Shown: positions 1 to 16,905 of the stretch, in pieces | Layout: every line of letters begins with the position of its first letter | How positions within the stretch are numbered: position 1 is the first letter of the stretch | Assembly: GCA_030141605.1 (NCBI GenBank) | Contig: JAQGDQ010002370.1 | Span: forward strand, 707,167-771,166 | DNA length: 64,000 nucleotides | Direction of reading: 5' to 3' | Source of the DNA: Tubiluchus corallicola | Lineage: Eukaryota; Priapulida; Priapulimorpha; Priapulimorphida; Tubiluchidae | The notes under the pieces: model-generated | What the model was told of the DNA's origin: nothing | What the model saw: only the letters and a program-made list of their open reading frames with translations | The model's database searches: none | Made by a program: the position numbers and the translations under genes

Positions 1-3000
1 ATTCTCCCTCTATTGAATCAACCTGATTCAAGCTAATTATAACAATAAATTTTGAATATACACACTTACTTCTGAGCACTACTGCCGTCAGCAGCAGTCG
101 CAGTAGAAAACGATAGACGGCTCTGAACCCGTTGTACAAATCCAACGCCTTCATAAGACTGTTTTGGCCAGCAAACAAACGACTTGACAGAGCTGTTTTT
201 ACTTCTTCATATTGAGAATGTAATTAATAAACCATCACAGAACACCACCTTTTCCCAGTCCATACATAAACGTTTAAGCGAAAGCGTTGTTTTCTATTTT
301 TAGGTTTGTTCATTGTTCATTCACAGTAGAAGCCCCGTCCATCTCTAATGCGCTGCTTTGGGCATCGATTGAGAACTAAATTGTTAAGCTTGCCACGAGA
401 AACCTTCTCAGGTTTATTTTATTCAATTGTCTGCGCTCAGTTGTAAGCACACTGAATCGTCAAACAGATGCGTACTTACGAAGTTTGGTTTCACTGGAAA
501 GAAATCTTCAAAGTGCGTCAGAAATGCCACTGCAGGAGTTAGGTGCACTAATTTGAATCAATTGTCGCTAATGACAATACTGTAATAGCATGTGTGAAGT
601 ATGTTATAATTAGACTTCGTTTATTCATTTATCATGTGTCAAAGTGCTTACAAATGACGTGCTACTTACATTTCACGAAATTGTAGTCTAAAACGATGTC
701 AAAATAAGGACAGCCTTTATGATAACATATTACGAAATGTATTATTCACCTTTAAACAGTCACTATAGCTTAAAAATTCCAGGCTCGTAATTTGCAAATC
801 AAACCTACATATATTTGCCTCCGTGTTTGCAGAAATGCAGTGCTCAAATGACTATTATACGAGCGTTTTCACACATTTTGCGGAAATTAAATTCCGCACT
901 GCACACAATCAACTTCCTGGCGTTCTCGAACGCAGTGTAAAGTTGTTTGGTTTCTATCTTGGCTTCTTGTTCCCCCCAGTAGTCAACACAGGCATTGATG
1001 CATTGATTCCTCCTGTGGTATGTCATCAGCGTCGAAAAACTCCAAAGAGCAATGTCAACACAACGTGAAACAAAGAAACCACAGACTAGACCAACTAGAG
1101 CAATGGTCTATGTGTAAGCAAACACATGTTGACATACGCGCACGCAAAATTCTTCGATCGCAAATGACTTGATTATGACAACATTGAAAACCACACTCTT
1201 TCATCGTTTAAGTTAAGCCTCTGTCAGATATTAGCTAATATTTGATTAATAATCTTTAATTAACCGGCACTGTCACGCATAGTAATGCACAGTGAGCCCA
1301 GTGCAGTAATCCGAGGGAAACTTTTCTGTCGAAGTTCACTAGAAATGTAGTATAGATTAGGAATTGTACTCAACGCAAAGGCTACTGTGGACGGTATCGT
1401 GCTACGCATATTGATAGAGATAACACTGCACAATCAAATTATGTGTCCGTCTAAATGGCTCTACCGTTTAAATAATGACTCTTTAATAGACATGGAGCAT
1501 TACAATGTACGAATGAAGGCCTCTGCTTCTTTTGGAAAAGAATATCAGCTCCAAAGCGTAACATAATTATACCACAATATAAGATTCATTTTTCAACTGA
1601 GGATTCTCCGAGAATAACCACTGTTACCCCAAATAAAAAGAAAGCGCCTGTACATGTACATCAGGCAAACGAAATCACTCAGGTTGAGTAATTTTATTAT
1701 TTTTATTTCTATCATTATTTGAAAATCCTTGACATTGAATAGGCAATTTACAAGATAGACATCTTACAAGGGTTACTCAAACTGAACAGCTAGCTTACTT
1801 ATAAGACAAAATAACAGTTTGTTTTCTGTTTTGTAATGAAGGTTAGGCAACAATGAACCACACCAGTAAATGGATGCATGAAAGCCAAAAAACTTGCTTC
1901 TGAATGACTTCAACTGCCTATTGCGTCATTGACGTAGGATGTACCCGCATCCGAACGTGATTCAAATTCATCTACTGGTTCAATGTCTCACCTTAGGGGA
2001 TGATCCTTGATAGTGATCCAAATCCCAGCCCAGTCACAGCCATCTACATTAAGTAAGGATTGAGTTGGATCCCTGTCCCGCTCCTAACGAACTGAGCAAA
2101 ATACTACCCACCGACTCTCAGTTACCAGTTACTGAAGAAACCAGTTATTATAATGTTGGGCATCAGTTTACTGAGTTTGTGTAAGAAAATTATTGTTATT
2201 TCATCGTTGAATTTAACTAAACATCCAGATTTTTTATATAAAACTTTTGCTGTAAAGGCAAGCAATACAAGTCAGATACAAGTAAGGTCCGTTACTAATC
2301 TGTTAAGCTACCTTTTAATCCCATTATAGGCCACTTCGTTTAAATATGCTTTCTTAATCTCATTAATGGCACTATAAGACAAATTTTCTGGAGCAACAAC
2401 AAGAACATATATCAGAGAATTAAACAAACAAACAATTAAACAAAACCCGCAACTTTACTGAATAACGCTGATACAGTTTCTTCGGATACAGTAAATACAA
2501 CACGATTTGCGAAAGATCAAGTTCGACTCGATTTATTGTAGCCGGTGACTCACTGAATTCAAGACGGCAGGTCAAAAATTTCATGGGTCAACCCGGACTT
2601 TCTTCTAACATATTCGCATAAAGTCTCATGACGATCCGTCGCGAACTAGCGGAGCCTTATGCTTTTTTCGAAAATGATGTTATTTGCCGACATCTTGAAT
2701 TCAAAATGGCGGATCAAAAATCCGACTTCGTCAATCGACGCAAAATTCGTTGACATATATCCACGTGAAGTATTTTAAGTGAAATGCCATTTTTTCACAC
2801 TCGTACATTGGAATGGTTCCATCCATTAGGGAGCCATTGTATACTGGCATCTACAAGTAGGCAGGGAGGCAACAGTTCCGTGCTCGATTCACTGGTGCAT
2901 TTCCACTGGCAAGGAAGATGCTAGAAGAACATTCTGACACTTTTTAAGTCTATTATTCTGCATGTTCCTGACAATTTCTCAACTCCATCGCCGACAATTC

Positions 3001-4681
3001 ACTGGTGGCCAGTACGGAGGGTTGCAGTTCAAAGATTTTCCCACAAATCTGGTCCTGCAGTCTTACCACGATATTCTGACGTTCAGTATTTCAGTACGGC
3101 ACCGTTGAGTCTGCGCTAAAGATTTTTTCGTCTTCAGAGTTAAGAGTTTTAGCTACTTCGCAACAGGTACCTGCTTTTACTAGAGATACACTGAATGTTG
3201 CTCAAAAACGCCGAACAAAGTTTGTTCGAAGTGCGGGCAAACCTCAACTGCTGTATGAAAACCATGTAGCACATCATGTGGTTTCCTGGATACCGCATTT
3301 TTCTACATCTACCGACAAGTTTTCTTTATCTGCAGCCGAGGATACTGCAGATACTGTTAGACCTTCGAGCCAAAGACACAAAATTATTTCTCTCACCTTA
3401 TTACATGCGAAAGTAAACTACTCTTCAATTTTGGTACTTGAACTTGTAATCGGAAAATCCCTAATTCAAGTACAGTTTCAGTCTCGAATTTTCACACTTT
3501 TTCTTTCTTGCTTAGTTTCAAAAATTTTGTAAGCATGTGGGTTTATCCCGACACACAAACATATTAATAACAATTTAAAACCTACAGAGTGCATCTATAT
3601 AAGTATATAGCTTATCTCTTGGGTAGACGTTCGCACAAAGCTGCCAGTGACTAATAGATGAAAACTTATTTCGAATGTTCCTTATGCACATTAAGTTTTA
3701 TATTCTTGGAATCGCTTTGTCTCAAGTGAGTGATAAATGCCGCCTCTGCATCATTTCCATTCAAAACTCGCTGTAGTGTTGACCGAAAACGGCGTTCAGA
3801 CAATTTCTAGATCAATTTTCGTTTGGCATCGACTGTCGTACACTTATATTTCTGGAAAACATTTAGCGGATCGAGTTGGCGGCGACACTGCCAGATATCT
3901 TTTTGTCATATTAGACTTATTGGTTTAGACAGATCGAAACCTAATAACCAAGATGATTGCCGCTATTTCCAAATAGTTGTTTCTGCGGTCAAAATTTTAA
4001 CAAGCATTATTGTTTTTACATCGTTTGGCAGTCTGCACTGAAGGTTGTGCTAAAAATAAACGCAACCAGCCACGTACCACCTGCATAAATATGAACAAGG
4101 TGAAATAAACGCTAAATTAGGCACCCTGTGAAATATGAGTCAGCTAACCAGCTGAGATATGCCAAAAATTCTATGTAAACAATATAAGACAAATGACTAT
4201 CTCAGCTACCTAGTCTTGCTTAATGTAATAAATATATTAAAAAATAAATGCCTTTTAGTAACAATTTTTTATCATTTTTTCTCAAAAACTAACTATATTT
4301 AATGCCGAAAGCCACTGGGACAAATGTTAATTAATTGTATTAACTACATGTGGATGATGGTATTATTATCAGTTTTACCGTTGAAATGTTTCCCTGGCCA
4401 GTAAATTCATAAGGCTTTTCTACTTTGTCAATTGAGAACAGCGTCTCACTGTCAATTAATGCAGTATCTACTGTTTGTTCTGCACAAAGTGTTTATTAAT
4501 GATATTTTTAACAGGTAAAGAACATTGTTAATTGTAATACTTTGTTAGTGAAAATTTTGTTTTTACAGTTATCTGACACATTTTGATGTTGACAATTAAA
4601 AATGTTGTTAAACGCAGCATTTTTTGGTAAAAAATGTATTACTTAATACACTCTATTGGTAAGAATATTGTTATTTTAAAG
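1..4681. other. no recognised gene
   Basis: AT-rich, short scattered frames without family motifs. 2,530-3,260 is richer in GC and contains phrases such as TTCAAAATGGCGGATC, typical of old dispersed repeats; I could not classify it. Confidence 0.5.
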
Positions 4682-4703
4682 CTAACAAATTCTTAACGCT
4701 GCT

Positions 4704-4760
<57 letters not shown>

Positions 4761-4801
4761 GCAACAACAACAACAACTACTAGCACTACTACTACTACTA
4801 T

Positions 4802-4896
<95 letters not shown>

Positions 4897-4897
4897 A

Positions 4898-4980
<83 letters not shown>
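4704..4980. repeat. compound triplet microsatellite (CAA)n-(CTA)n-(AAT)n
   Basis: About 73 bases of CAA, then about 115 of CTA/ACT, then about 88 of AAT, with brief mixed borders. A 115-codon open frame on the minus strand across it is an artefact of the repeat (Leu and Val runs). Confidence 0.97.
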
Positions 4981-5429
4981 TGCTCAGTACAGAAGATGAT
5001 ATTATTAAGAATAAAAAACAGAAGGCCATGTTTTTTACCCAGAATAAATCAATTGTTTAAGCGGTATATCTCTCAAAATAAGGCTGCGGCTCTTTAATGG
5101 ATACGTAAACCAGTATCTTCATGTACAATAGTGAAATGTAGTGTTAGAATTCGCAACACAAGAAAAAGAAATTGATGTATGGATCTAGAATATGTATACA
5201 ATTTCACGGAGGCTTACATAAAAAGTTTTTAAAATAAAATGACCGTGTATGATATGGGGCCCAACTGCTGGGACCCAATGTCCTAGAATCTAACAAAATA
5301 ACATGAGCAGCTCTACAACTTAACCAAAAAGGTACTTTAAACCTCAAAAATTGAATCCAAAAAGCTAAGAAGGAGGATATTTAATGAGATTGCCAGAAAC
5401 AGTAGCATTAAACGATCACTGCTAAACGA

Positions 5430-5600
5430 TCTCCAGGCAAACCAAAGACAACTTGGATATCAGCAATTAACAAAAGTCTGTAGCAGCTGAACATAAATTT
5501 AACAGTAGATCAAAGGATTTGAGAACTTTGAAGTACTCTAACTTAGAACAGAGGCTCGTGTGAGTGAAACGGGAAGAACAATAACATTAACGCTTAGTAA
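5430..5600 (+). mobile_element. RTE-like reverse-transcriptase C-terminal remnant
   Basis: One frame reads PGKPKTTWISAINKSL, a stop, then QLNINLTVDQ, matching the PGKPRTTSITKIN stretch of the better-kept fragment at 26,130-26,690. Several stops; dead. Confidence 0.5.
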
Positions 5601-8096
<2,496 letters not shown>

Positions 8097-8203
8097 CTCT
8101 CTTTTAATCTCTATCTTTTTTCTCCCATCTGTTTTTCTCTCGGTCTCTTCTTCTCTCCACTCAACACAAGCCTGCACACATACTAAAACGTAGTGTAACC
8201 TAA

Positions 8204-8299
8204 GTTCATCTGCAATGTTGGTGTATCTAGTGTAAGTTCATCTGCAATGTTGGTGTATCTAGTGTAAGTTCATCTGCAATGTTGGTGTATCTAGTGAAA
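8204..8299. repeat. 32-bp tandem repeat, three copies
   Basis: Unit begins GTTCATCTGCAATGTTGG; copies start at 8,204, 8,236 and 8,268 and are identical until the end of the third, so the array is young. Confidence 0.96.
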
Positions 8300-8861
8300 A
8301 TGCAAAATATGGTTTCATTTCATCATCGGAAACAATATTAATCACATGCTCATAGACAGAGGTATAAATGCCTGCAATATATTTTTTGAAATTGTAAATG
8401 AGTTCTCAAAAACATACTTGTTTATTAACGATAACTTGACCATAACCTTATAACCTGTAATGTGGAATGTATTGGCAATATAGTCAGAATTGCGCGCTTT
8501 GTTTAGTAAGTAATCAGCTATAATTTGACATTTAAATTAATTGCATAACTATTCAAAGCTGTCGTTCAGAAAATTACCATGCCTTGTTGTGCATACTACC
8601 TTGTATTCCTAGCTAATTACATGAAATACCATTTCATCGATAATTTTTCTTAATACACATTTCTGTGTCAAACACCACTTGTGATTAACAAACCTTACCT
8701 CACAATTTTGGATGTGATTAATATTGACATAGGTTATATAGTTTTTACACAGTCGTGATTTAATTTTTGTTAGGTTACCCTACAGTTAGAGGAATTTGCG
8801 TTATGTAAATATAATGTAAAATAAAAGATATTTATTTTTTTATTAATTCTCTCTCTCTTCT
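8300..8861 (+). mobile_element. probable 3' part of a relative of the TC-linked retrotransposon, ending in (TC)n
   Basis: No coding sequence seen. The block CCCTACAGTTAGAGGAATTT at 8,778-8,797 matches the 3' UTR block at 33,326-33,345 with a few differences; both are followed by TATG/ATAAAA-rich sequence for 50-70 bases and then run directly into TC repeats (here 8,848-8,861). The upstream limit is unclear, and the 32-bp tandem repeat may belong to it. Family relation is inferred from the match in this single block plus the shared junction. Confidence 0.5.
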
Positions 8862-10468
8862 TGTACTCCATTTGTCTTTCTGTGATTTGCATTAAGGACG
8901 TAGTGCGGACGGACGTGATGTAGAGTTATGCAACTAATCATCCTCACCCTGAAAGCCAAAACTTTGTTATTGTAGTTCAGCAGTAACAGGACCAATATCC
9001 TATGTGAATGCTCTTTTAGTTTTAATCACTAAGATGAAAGAAGACAGTATACTTGCTTAATAATACCTCAAATGTAAGAATCCCACTGGTGATAGTGCAT
9101 TTACTAACTTTAATTCCAGTGTAGAAGATGGCATGTTTCCGGTTCTATCCCGCTTTCAAATGGTTAGTTAACCCTAATTTAATCAAATTCCATTTTCGAC
9201 GAGTCTTTGATTATAAATTTTCCAAGACTTGCACTTTATAGCAGCTGGCGCGCTTCTTGAGGTTTCCTAACGAACTCGCGGGACGAAAGAAGCCAGTCAG
9301 TAAAACCAAAAATCGAAAGAAAATCCAATTGATTATGATTTACTCTTCGCCGATGATAAGGGTGCACTCGGTAAATAATAACCACAAAATATGGATTCTT
9401 CAGCAGTAATCGATAAAAAATAAACCTCTTATGTCAACTATTATTTATTATCATACTTTCAACAAACAGACTACAAGTGAATTAGAAAAGAGGGAAAAAC
9501 ACCACACAAAGTTACCATCAGGTTAACACAATAAAGTATCTTTCGATTTACTTTTCCAGTTTTGTTAATTATCGAAAACTGGTTGTGGTGACTGTCCTTT
9601 TTAGGTATTTTAAGCTTTTCTCTAAGTTTCTGTGAGGTTTTTTTTCTGTATTTTCGGGTTGGACAGTATTTCACCATTCTCATTTAATCAATTATACGCA
9701 TCCAGCGGTGTCTATAATCCTATTTATTGGAAGTGAAAACATTAGTATTTCTTTTGCTGGGGGAACAATGTGGTTCTTATTTATTGTCACCCAAAAATGG
9801 AATATATATCTATTGTTTGGTTTTCTCTTAATAATTTCTGCTTGTCAGTTCACTGATATAGTAAGTCATCGTCTATCACAACTATGTAATTCCTTCTAGT
9901 AGCGTAGCTTGTATCATAAGAACGGCACATCGAGAAAAGTGTTTACTTTTTACCCATAAATACTATGTTTTGAAACACTTCGACTGACAGCAAACTTAAA
10001 TCCAGCACTTAATCGCAAGATCAAATTAAGGTGAACGGTTGTAGTTGTGCCGAAATCTGGATCAGCTGCAAAGCTAATGCTCAAAAATGAGACACCGCAT
10101 AGACTGAAGTATCTTAACCACGTTCGGATATAAATATGACCTCTCTACACATATTTTATATGAACTGGCAGCCTGATACTCAGAATCGGAATTTTAAATT
10201 ATAACAAATTTAAGTGAAACCTGTCACACTCATTCATTTCATGTGGTTCATTTTGGCAAACAATCCAATCTGTTTACGTCTAATTCCATGATCAAACTGT
10301 GACGAGAATACAAAACAAAACAGAAAGCACAAACAGCTGCTGTCACCAAGCATACATATCAATTACACGTGACACGGAATGCGGCTTTGCTCGCTTACAA
10401 ACAAATGCCACGTACTGACTGCGCAGTCTAAAAGCAGGTATGTTCTGGTGAAGATCCACCATTTCAAT

Positions 10469-10524
10469 GAATAAGTTATGTTCAGTTCAGTATTTTGAAT
10501 AAGTTATGCTCAGTTCAGTATTTT
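10469..10524. repeat. 28-bp tandem duplication
   Basis: GAATAAGTTATGTTCAGTTC and the following ATTTT-ending half recur after 28 bases with one T/C change. Confidence 0.9.
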
Positions 10525-13500
10525 ATACAGTTTTTGTAAATCACTAATTGAAATTGCAAGTCATTTTTGCTGTTTTCAATTAATCTCGCCGTTGGTTCAT
10601 TTGCAAGGAAAACGTTTGGGCATGGGTGTGAAATCTGCTTATAAATGCATATAATTAACATTGACTAAAATATTGTGCCAGGTGGATCTGGAGTATTCTG
10701 CACATTTGTACCGCCCATGCATCCATGAATTTTCGAGTCTGCATGCAGATTGTTTTGAAAAACAGTCGATTTTGAACCAAAGTTTATAAATCTTTTGCAC
10801 ACGTATACACTATTGAATTGCTTTCCTTCTATATTCGGACAGCTTGTATAGATAGATGAAAAATTGTGGGCCAAACCAAATGGGACATTAACCCAGAACA
10901 TTGCACAGATCGCCACTCTATCATTTAAATTGCTGGCCCGACATTGCAGGTCACAAAGAAGCATTTACATTTGCACGCACTCACACATGCACAGCAAGGA
11001 TGAAGCCAACTGTTCAAATCTTTACAGTAGAACAAAGATACAGGTGTTCCAATCAACTTGTCAATATCAATGTCACACATTTGCAGATATTTTCCTCTTG
11101 CTGATTGAAATGTTTAGAAGGCTGTCTGGCACGTGCAACTACCGTGTTTGTAATATGAAAGGAAAGCTGAAAAGAAGCACCACATTTAATCCTATAATTA
11201 TATAACGGCTAAGAGAGAAAGTGTGCAATAGGCTTTCAATAACAGGCTTTCATTCATCTACTGGCCATAATATATCAGGTAAACTTGCAAAGAAAAGCAA
11301 AAATTGACGTTGATACCAAGCAACGACAAGATATAGGTTGCTGATTTAAATTTCTAGGCCGAACCACAACCCATCGCTGAAAGTGTGCTTGAACGTAAAG
11401 AGTAAGTGTTATACATGTAAATAACTGATTACTTTACTGTACTCTAAGGATGAGCAATATATCATGAAGTAAGTAATAAGACATGTAATTGTCCTGTACT
11501 AGGTTGCTGTTCTGAATGACAATGACTGATCAGGTAGTAAATCAATTTTAACAAGAAAGAGTCGCTGCGAGGGCTTACACTTCGAAATTTTCGAAATTGT
11601 TTGGTAATTTCCATTATTTTTTATTAATCACTATAAAAATTACTAATCACTATAAACATTTTCATTGTCCATACTCGTTTCGCAATCGAAGATTTCCGGC
11701 CATACGTGGAAAAGAAAGATTAAAATTCAACATTACAGGTGTATAGCACCAGTGTATATCGTTGTCGTGACTAGGTACATTTTCCAAGGCAACTGTCTTT
11801 GCACCACAAATTATTTTAGCTCCAATATGAAAAAAGATACATTTGGTAAAGATATATAAAAATCTCATTACGTGTGAGTCGTTTTTTCGAAACTTTTACA
11901 CTATTTAAGTCCTTTGCTAAGGTTGTTTTCTAGGGTGACTAAGCACTGACACCAAATAAAAAATCCCATTGTGTTAACTAAAGTAAGCAACCAAGGTCTA
12001 CAATATTAAACTAATTTAGCAACTCGAAATGCTAATTAACTATTTTCGAGAACTGACGCACGGGAACTTGAACACCATCATTTTCTTGGGTTTGTTTATA
12101 CAGCTAAGAAGCCATCGACTTAAAATAAACAGGAACGTCCACTTGTAATTTTCAGGGATCCGCCCAGATCGCAAAGCTGCACTCAGAGTATGTTTAAATT
12201 TGCATTGAGTACTCAGTGACTGATGAAATTTTAATGGGATTTTCACATGCGGTATTAAATGAGCGATGTTCAGGCATCCCTCAATGGCTTGGGGATGTGT
12301 TTACATTACTCGCCGCTGAATCCCTACAATGCAGCGGTTTCCTCTACACGAAGCTGAAGCTATACATATAAGATTGTGATGGAGATGACATAAACTCATT
12401 CGCGCGACGAAAAGTGACGCGCTGTGACGGGCGGCGAAGTTGCGCACACATCTCATCAACTAGTACATGAAAATTGCGGAATTTTTTACCAGAGTGACGG
12501 TTTCTTCTTACATTAAACCAATTGTGTAAAACTGGCAGTCATTGTTATTCTTGCAGCATTCTATTAAGCAGCAAATGAGGTTAGGTTCACACGCTCCAGT
12601 ACGCCAGTGAAAATATTTACTTTACTAATAATTTAAGCATCCACTAACTCTGTTTCGTCTACAGAGTGAATTTATCACTTCGTTTGCCTGTCATTCTATA
12701 CCAAAAATGACACTGCACCGAAGGCATTTGGTTACAGTTTAAAACTTCACTGCTGTTAGTAACTTTTTTAGGTTGCACGGTACGTGGAAAATGCGAGCAT
12801 GAATCACAGGTGAGTTAAATGATGATGGATGTAGATTTAGGTTTAGATTTAATTATTCATCCTTTTAGCAGAAATACAAAAATAAAAGTTATAAAATTAC
12901 AATTAAACAGTGCATTACAACGCTATGAGCGCAGCAGAAGAATTTAACTTATGAGCTATGCTCAACGTGGATAAGACTAAATTAATGGCATAAACAACAA
13001 CAACAAAATACGTTAAATGGAGCAAATATAGAGGTCCCTGGATAGAGTTATGATGGGATAGGCGACAACGGCGACATCAGACAATGTGTACTCATTATTA
13101 GCAGTTACTATCTGACCTGTATTTTTCTGGTATTGCTCTTACTTGCAGTAAATTTTATTTATGATAATAACAATAATAACCTCTATTTAAAGTCGGCTTT
13201 CATGTTAAACAGTTAACGTAAATTAAAAAGCTTTTTGCCTACTGCAAATAAACTGCAGTTACATAACAAAGATTATTACTACCCCACTTTTACCCTATAT
13301 ACCACACGACAGGCAACGCAAAAGAATACACCACTTTTAAAAATCGTTGGTATGACCCGGTATCGTACTTGGAACTTCACAGATGGAAAACAGACGCATT
13401 ATACATTAGGCTGTTCCGTCTGGTCACATTTCCTAATGTGCCATTTGAAGTGATTTGAAGTAACCTGTAACCATTTTTGAGAACTTATTCATCGAAATTA

Positions 13501-16500
13501 ATACACTTTCTCATTACTGATTACGGGTTGCTCCACTGAAGGTTGCATACGGCAAAGTAACAAAATTGTTGGCTTTTTAAACTGTAACTAAAATTGCAGT
13601 TTAAAATGGCGACTATTTTACTACACAAAATGAAAACACAGAATACGAAGCTAACAATAAACTAAATTATATGTATAGTCATTCGAAAGAACTTATAAAG
13701 TAAGTTTCAGTCACTGCTCCTCAGTTATCACTGGAGCTTATTGAGCAAATGCATAGCAAAAACTTGAAAACGTATCAGCCCTCAATAAAAAAACAGATGT
13801 TAAGCAGATCACACAGTAGCATAAAAAGTCAAAACATAAAACATAACACAACAAACAGAAAATAAGCAGATAAACAGCACAGCATAGTAAAAGCATAACA
13901 ATCCAGTGCCTACCGGCTTACAGTTTTTACTTCTAAAGCAATTGGACTCAAGGTTATTTTGTTATTTTACTGGTTCGTCTAAGGTACAGCCATTCTGCAT
14001 CATTACTCGAAAAATCTGAGTTTTTTAAGAAGTTGATGTAGTGCAGGATTAATACCTTAATATATTTCAATTTACGTAGTTTACCAAAGATTTATACAAA
14101 CCTTGCAGACTGAAATAAATATTATTACTGTAATTTCACTATAAGTTTTTGATGCTTCATCAACAGCCAGGACAACTGTAAATAGGCTTGCCTGCGGTTT
14201 CATGGACTGCAATATGTGCAAAATGTTGTTATAATAAATACTTATTTAAACCAACGGTAGAGTCTCCTTTGTTACCTTAGTGTAGCTAGAATGAAATTGT
14301 AAATTTAATTTAGTGTTGTTGTAAGATCTACATTTCATTCCTAGCTGTAAAATAAAACGATAAACACGAGCATTAAAGCGTTGTGACAAATGGTGATTAT
14401 TGCGCTTGCAGCATAATGAACAACGGTTACAAATTGGAACAAACGATCGCATTTCAAGTTAGTACGTCATAAATAGTACATCATTACTAACTGTAAACAA
14501 ACCACATTTTTAATCTAGCACATGATTCTTAATGATTTCTTAATGACACACATTTGATGATTCTTAATTTTTCATCAAACTAGCAGTTTACGTTATAGGT
14601 TCACGTATCTCCAAACCTGTGCACAAATAGTGGGAAAACAAGCATATGCAAGGTGCTAATAAAAGAGTAATTGGTTAATACTTAATTGGATAAAACAATT
14701 GGCTCCATTACAATCCAGAGATAAGGCTTAGAGTTTTAGACTTCTATACATGAACAATTGACAAGTTAATTTGTAAACATAACACTTAGGAAAGAAGTTT
14801 AATTTCCTGTAACATTGAGCCAACTATGCAAAATCAGTAAACAGGTTAATTCAACAATGCTTTAGATTATTCTACTACAGCCTGTTATAGTGTTCACATT
14901 TGCAGTACGTTCTTAGTTATCGCAAAAATTATACTGTTAATTACGATCGCAATACCGTTTCCTTTGTGCTGGATACTGGTCGTTATATATCTTAGACCAC
15001 TAACGTTAGCTGAAACATGACACTACGAACTGATTTATTAAAATGGCCAACAGAACATAACACATAATTCTGGTACATCGTTTTTTTCGAAGTAAACAAA
15101 GGCTTAGCTTACACCTACTCCTACTGTTGAATCTGATAAGCTATTCTTTAAAATGAAAAACGCAATTCCAAAACATTTGAGCCTCAAGAATCACATTCCC
15201 AGAACATTTCAGCGCATACCCCATTCCAAAATATTATGCAGTGCTTATTGTGGACGGATCCTACGCATTATGAATTAGTTATACTTCTGTCTATATATTT
15301 CTATAATAATATTGTTACGCAGACACCTGTGTCGGTTCAGGCATAGGGCTTTCTGCACGTCCTGCTTCCACCTCAGTAGCGACTCACCCCTTCCTTATAG
15401 ATCCAGACGTCTTGTTTGGACAACACGAGGCGTGAAAAGCCAGCTGACGTATAAAAGCGTGTAGAGGTCACCACAGCCTTGATTTCTGACACAGGTGCAC
15501 CTAGTATCTGAGATCTGTTACTCAACTTACTTAGTTTTTTGAGTATTTCTTCTTTTTTTCTGTTATTAGTGCAGGCAATAAAAATTGTCACAGTGTTAAT
15601 CTAGTGTTTTATTTTGTGTCTTTTGTGTGTGGTAGATGACTTGTTACAAAAGGTACATGGTAAACAATTCATTACTAATTAAGCCAACCTTTGGTTCATC
15701 ATAATGCGGATCATTGTCATAAAGACCGCCATACCATCTGGAATTCGACCCTCTGACTCCCGAGCCAAGTCGAATTCAGTTCAATATACATCTGCAAATT
15801 TTAATACAAAATTCTAAGTTCACTTAATCGATACGCGTTATCGGGTGCACCACATTCATGTAGTCGAGGAAGCAAGTCAGAGATCATGTGACATTTCTAA
15901 TATTGTCCACTGAGTGATAAGGCTTGTCCTTTCCAATATTTTATTCGTTCATTGTATGCGAAGACCTATAACATTTCAACAGTAAATCATTTCCCAGCAG
16001 CGCTTTAAATGCTTACTTAATTTTCAAAACATTAACAAATATTAACGTGCACCTCACGGATAAGCTTAATCACTAATAAAATGAAATTGCCTAGATACGT
16101 TTATATTTCTGAATGTCACATTTAATTTAATACATGTAGCACAATCGTGAAATAATTCAGAATTGCAGAATTATCGTTTCTACGGCAGCTGTTCTTGAAT
16201 TAAAAACGTCATTCACGAAGCCATTATATTTAATGAATAAAATACCTTAAAATATTTGCTATGGCGATAAATTCAAACCATCTTTATGTTTTTTTGGCCT
16301 ACTGGCTCAAATTTCGAGGCTGTTAATTTCTCACTTCCAAAATATAGTCGATTTTCAGCAAATATCTTCATCTCAGTAAGGACATTCCTTATCTTATTCT
16401 TAGCAGCTTCTCACAGTAAAAAAGGCACTACGTGGAGAGTGCACACATCATTGATCTTTGGTGGATGGGTAGCATTAGCTCAACCAAACTTGCAATTTTT

Positions 16501-16875
16501 GAAATTACTTGTAACTGTTTTTAGTGGACTATCACCAGTCAATAAATTTACTACTTACTACTTCTACTCTGTTTTCGGCAAATCTGGAGCGAAATCTCCG
16601 TGCAAAAGTGTTAGATATTTGTAATATATAATTATTTATGGTCATCCACAATTATGTTAAAATACGTTGCGCGTACACAACTTTCTTTGGAGCATTTTTG
16701 ACGCCAGTTCCTCTAAAATAGCAGATCATGAATGTTCAAATTTGCTGAAAGATGTGCGCTTTGTGTTCCCTCGTATAATACTTTTAGTGCGAGATTCATT
16801 CTTAAAACAGCTGCATCCAGCATGGCTGCTTCTAAGGGTTATAATACCGTATGTATTTTTTGATAAATATGATTT

Positions 16876-16905
16876 GATAAATAAATGAATAAATAAATAA
16901 ATAAT
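16876..16905. repeat. (AAAT)n simple repeat
   Basis: ATAAATAAATGAATAAATAA and so on; may be the tail of a decayed retrotransposon, but no coding part is visible upstream. Confidence 0.8.

Noticed and set aside
823-1068. 81-codon plus frame and antisense 60-codon frame
   Set aside because: No motif; both strands open over the same bases by chance in the first kilobase.
4682-5029. 115-codon minus-strand open frame of Leu and Val runs
   Set aside because: It is only the triplet microsatellite read in one frame; no complexity and no neighbours.
15730-15785. tRNA B-box-like GGGTCGAATTCC on the minus strand
   Set aside because: No matching A box, acceptor stem or cloverleaf; at best a remnant of a tRNA-derived repeat.
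16286-16624. 112-codon plus frame
   Set aside because: Composition is like neighbouring non-coding sequence, with no motif or partner exon.
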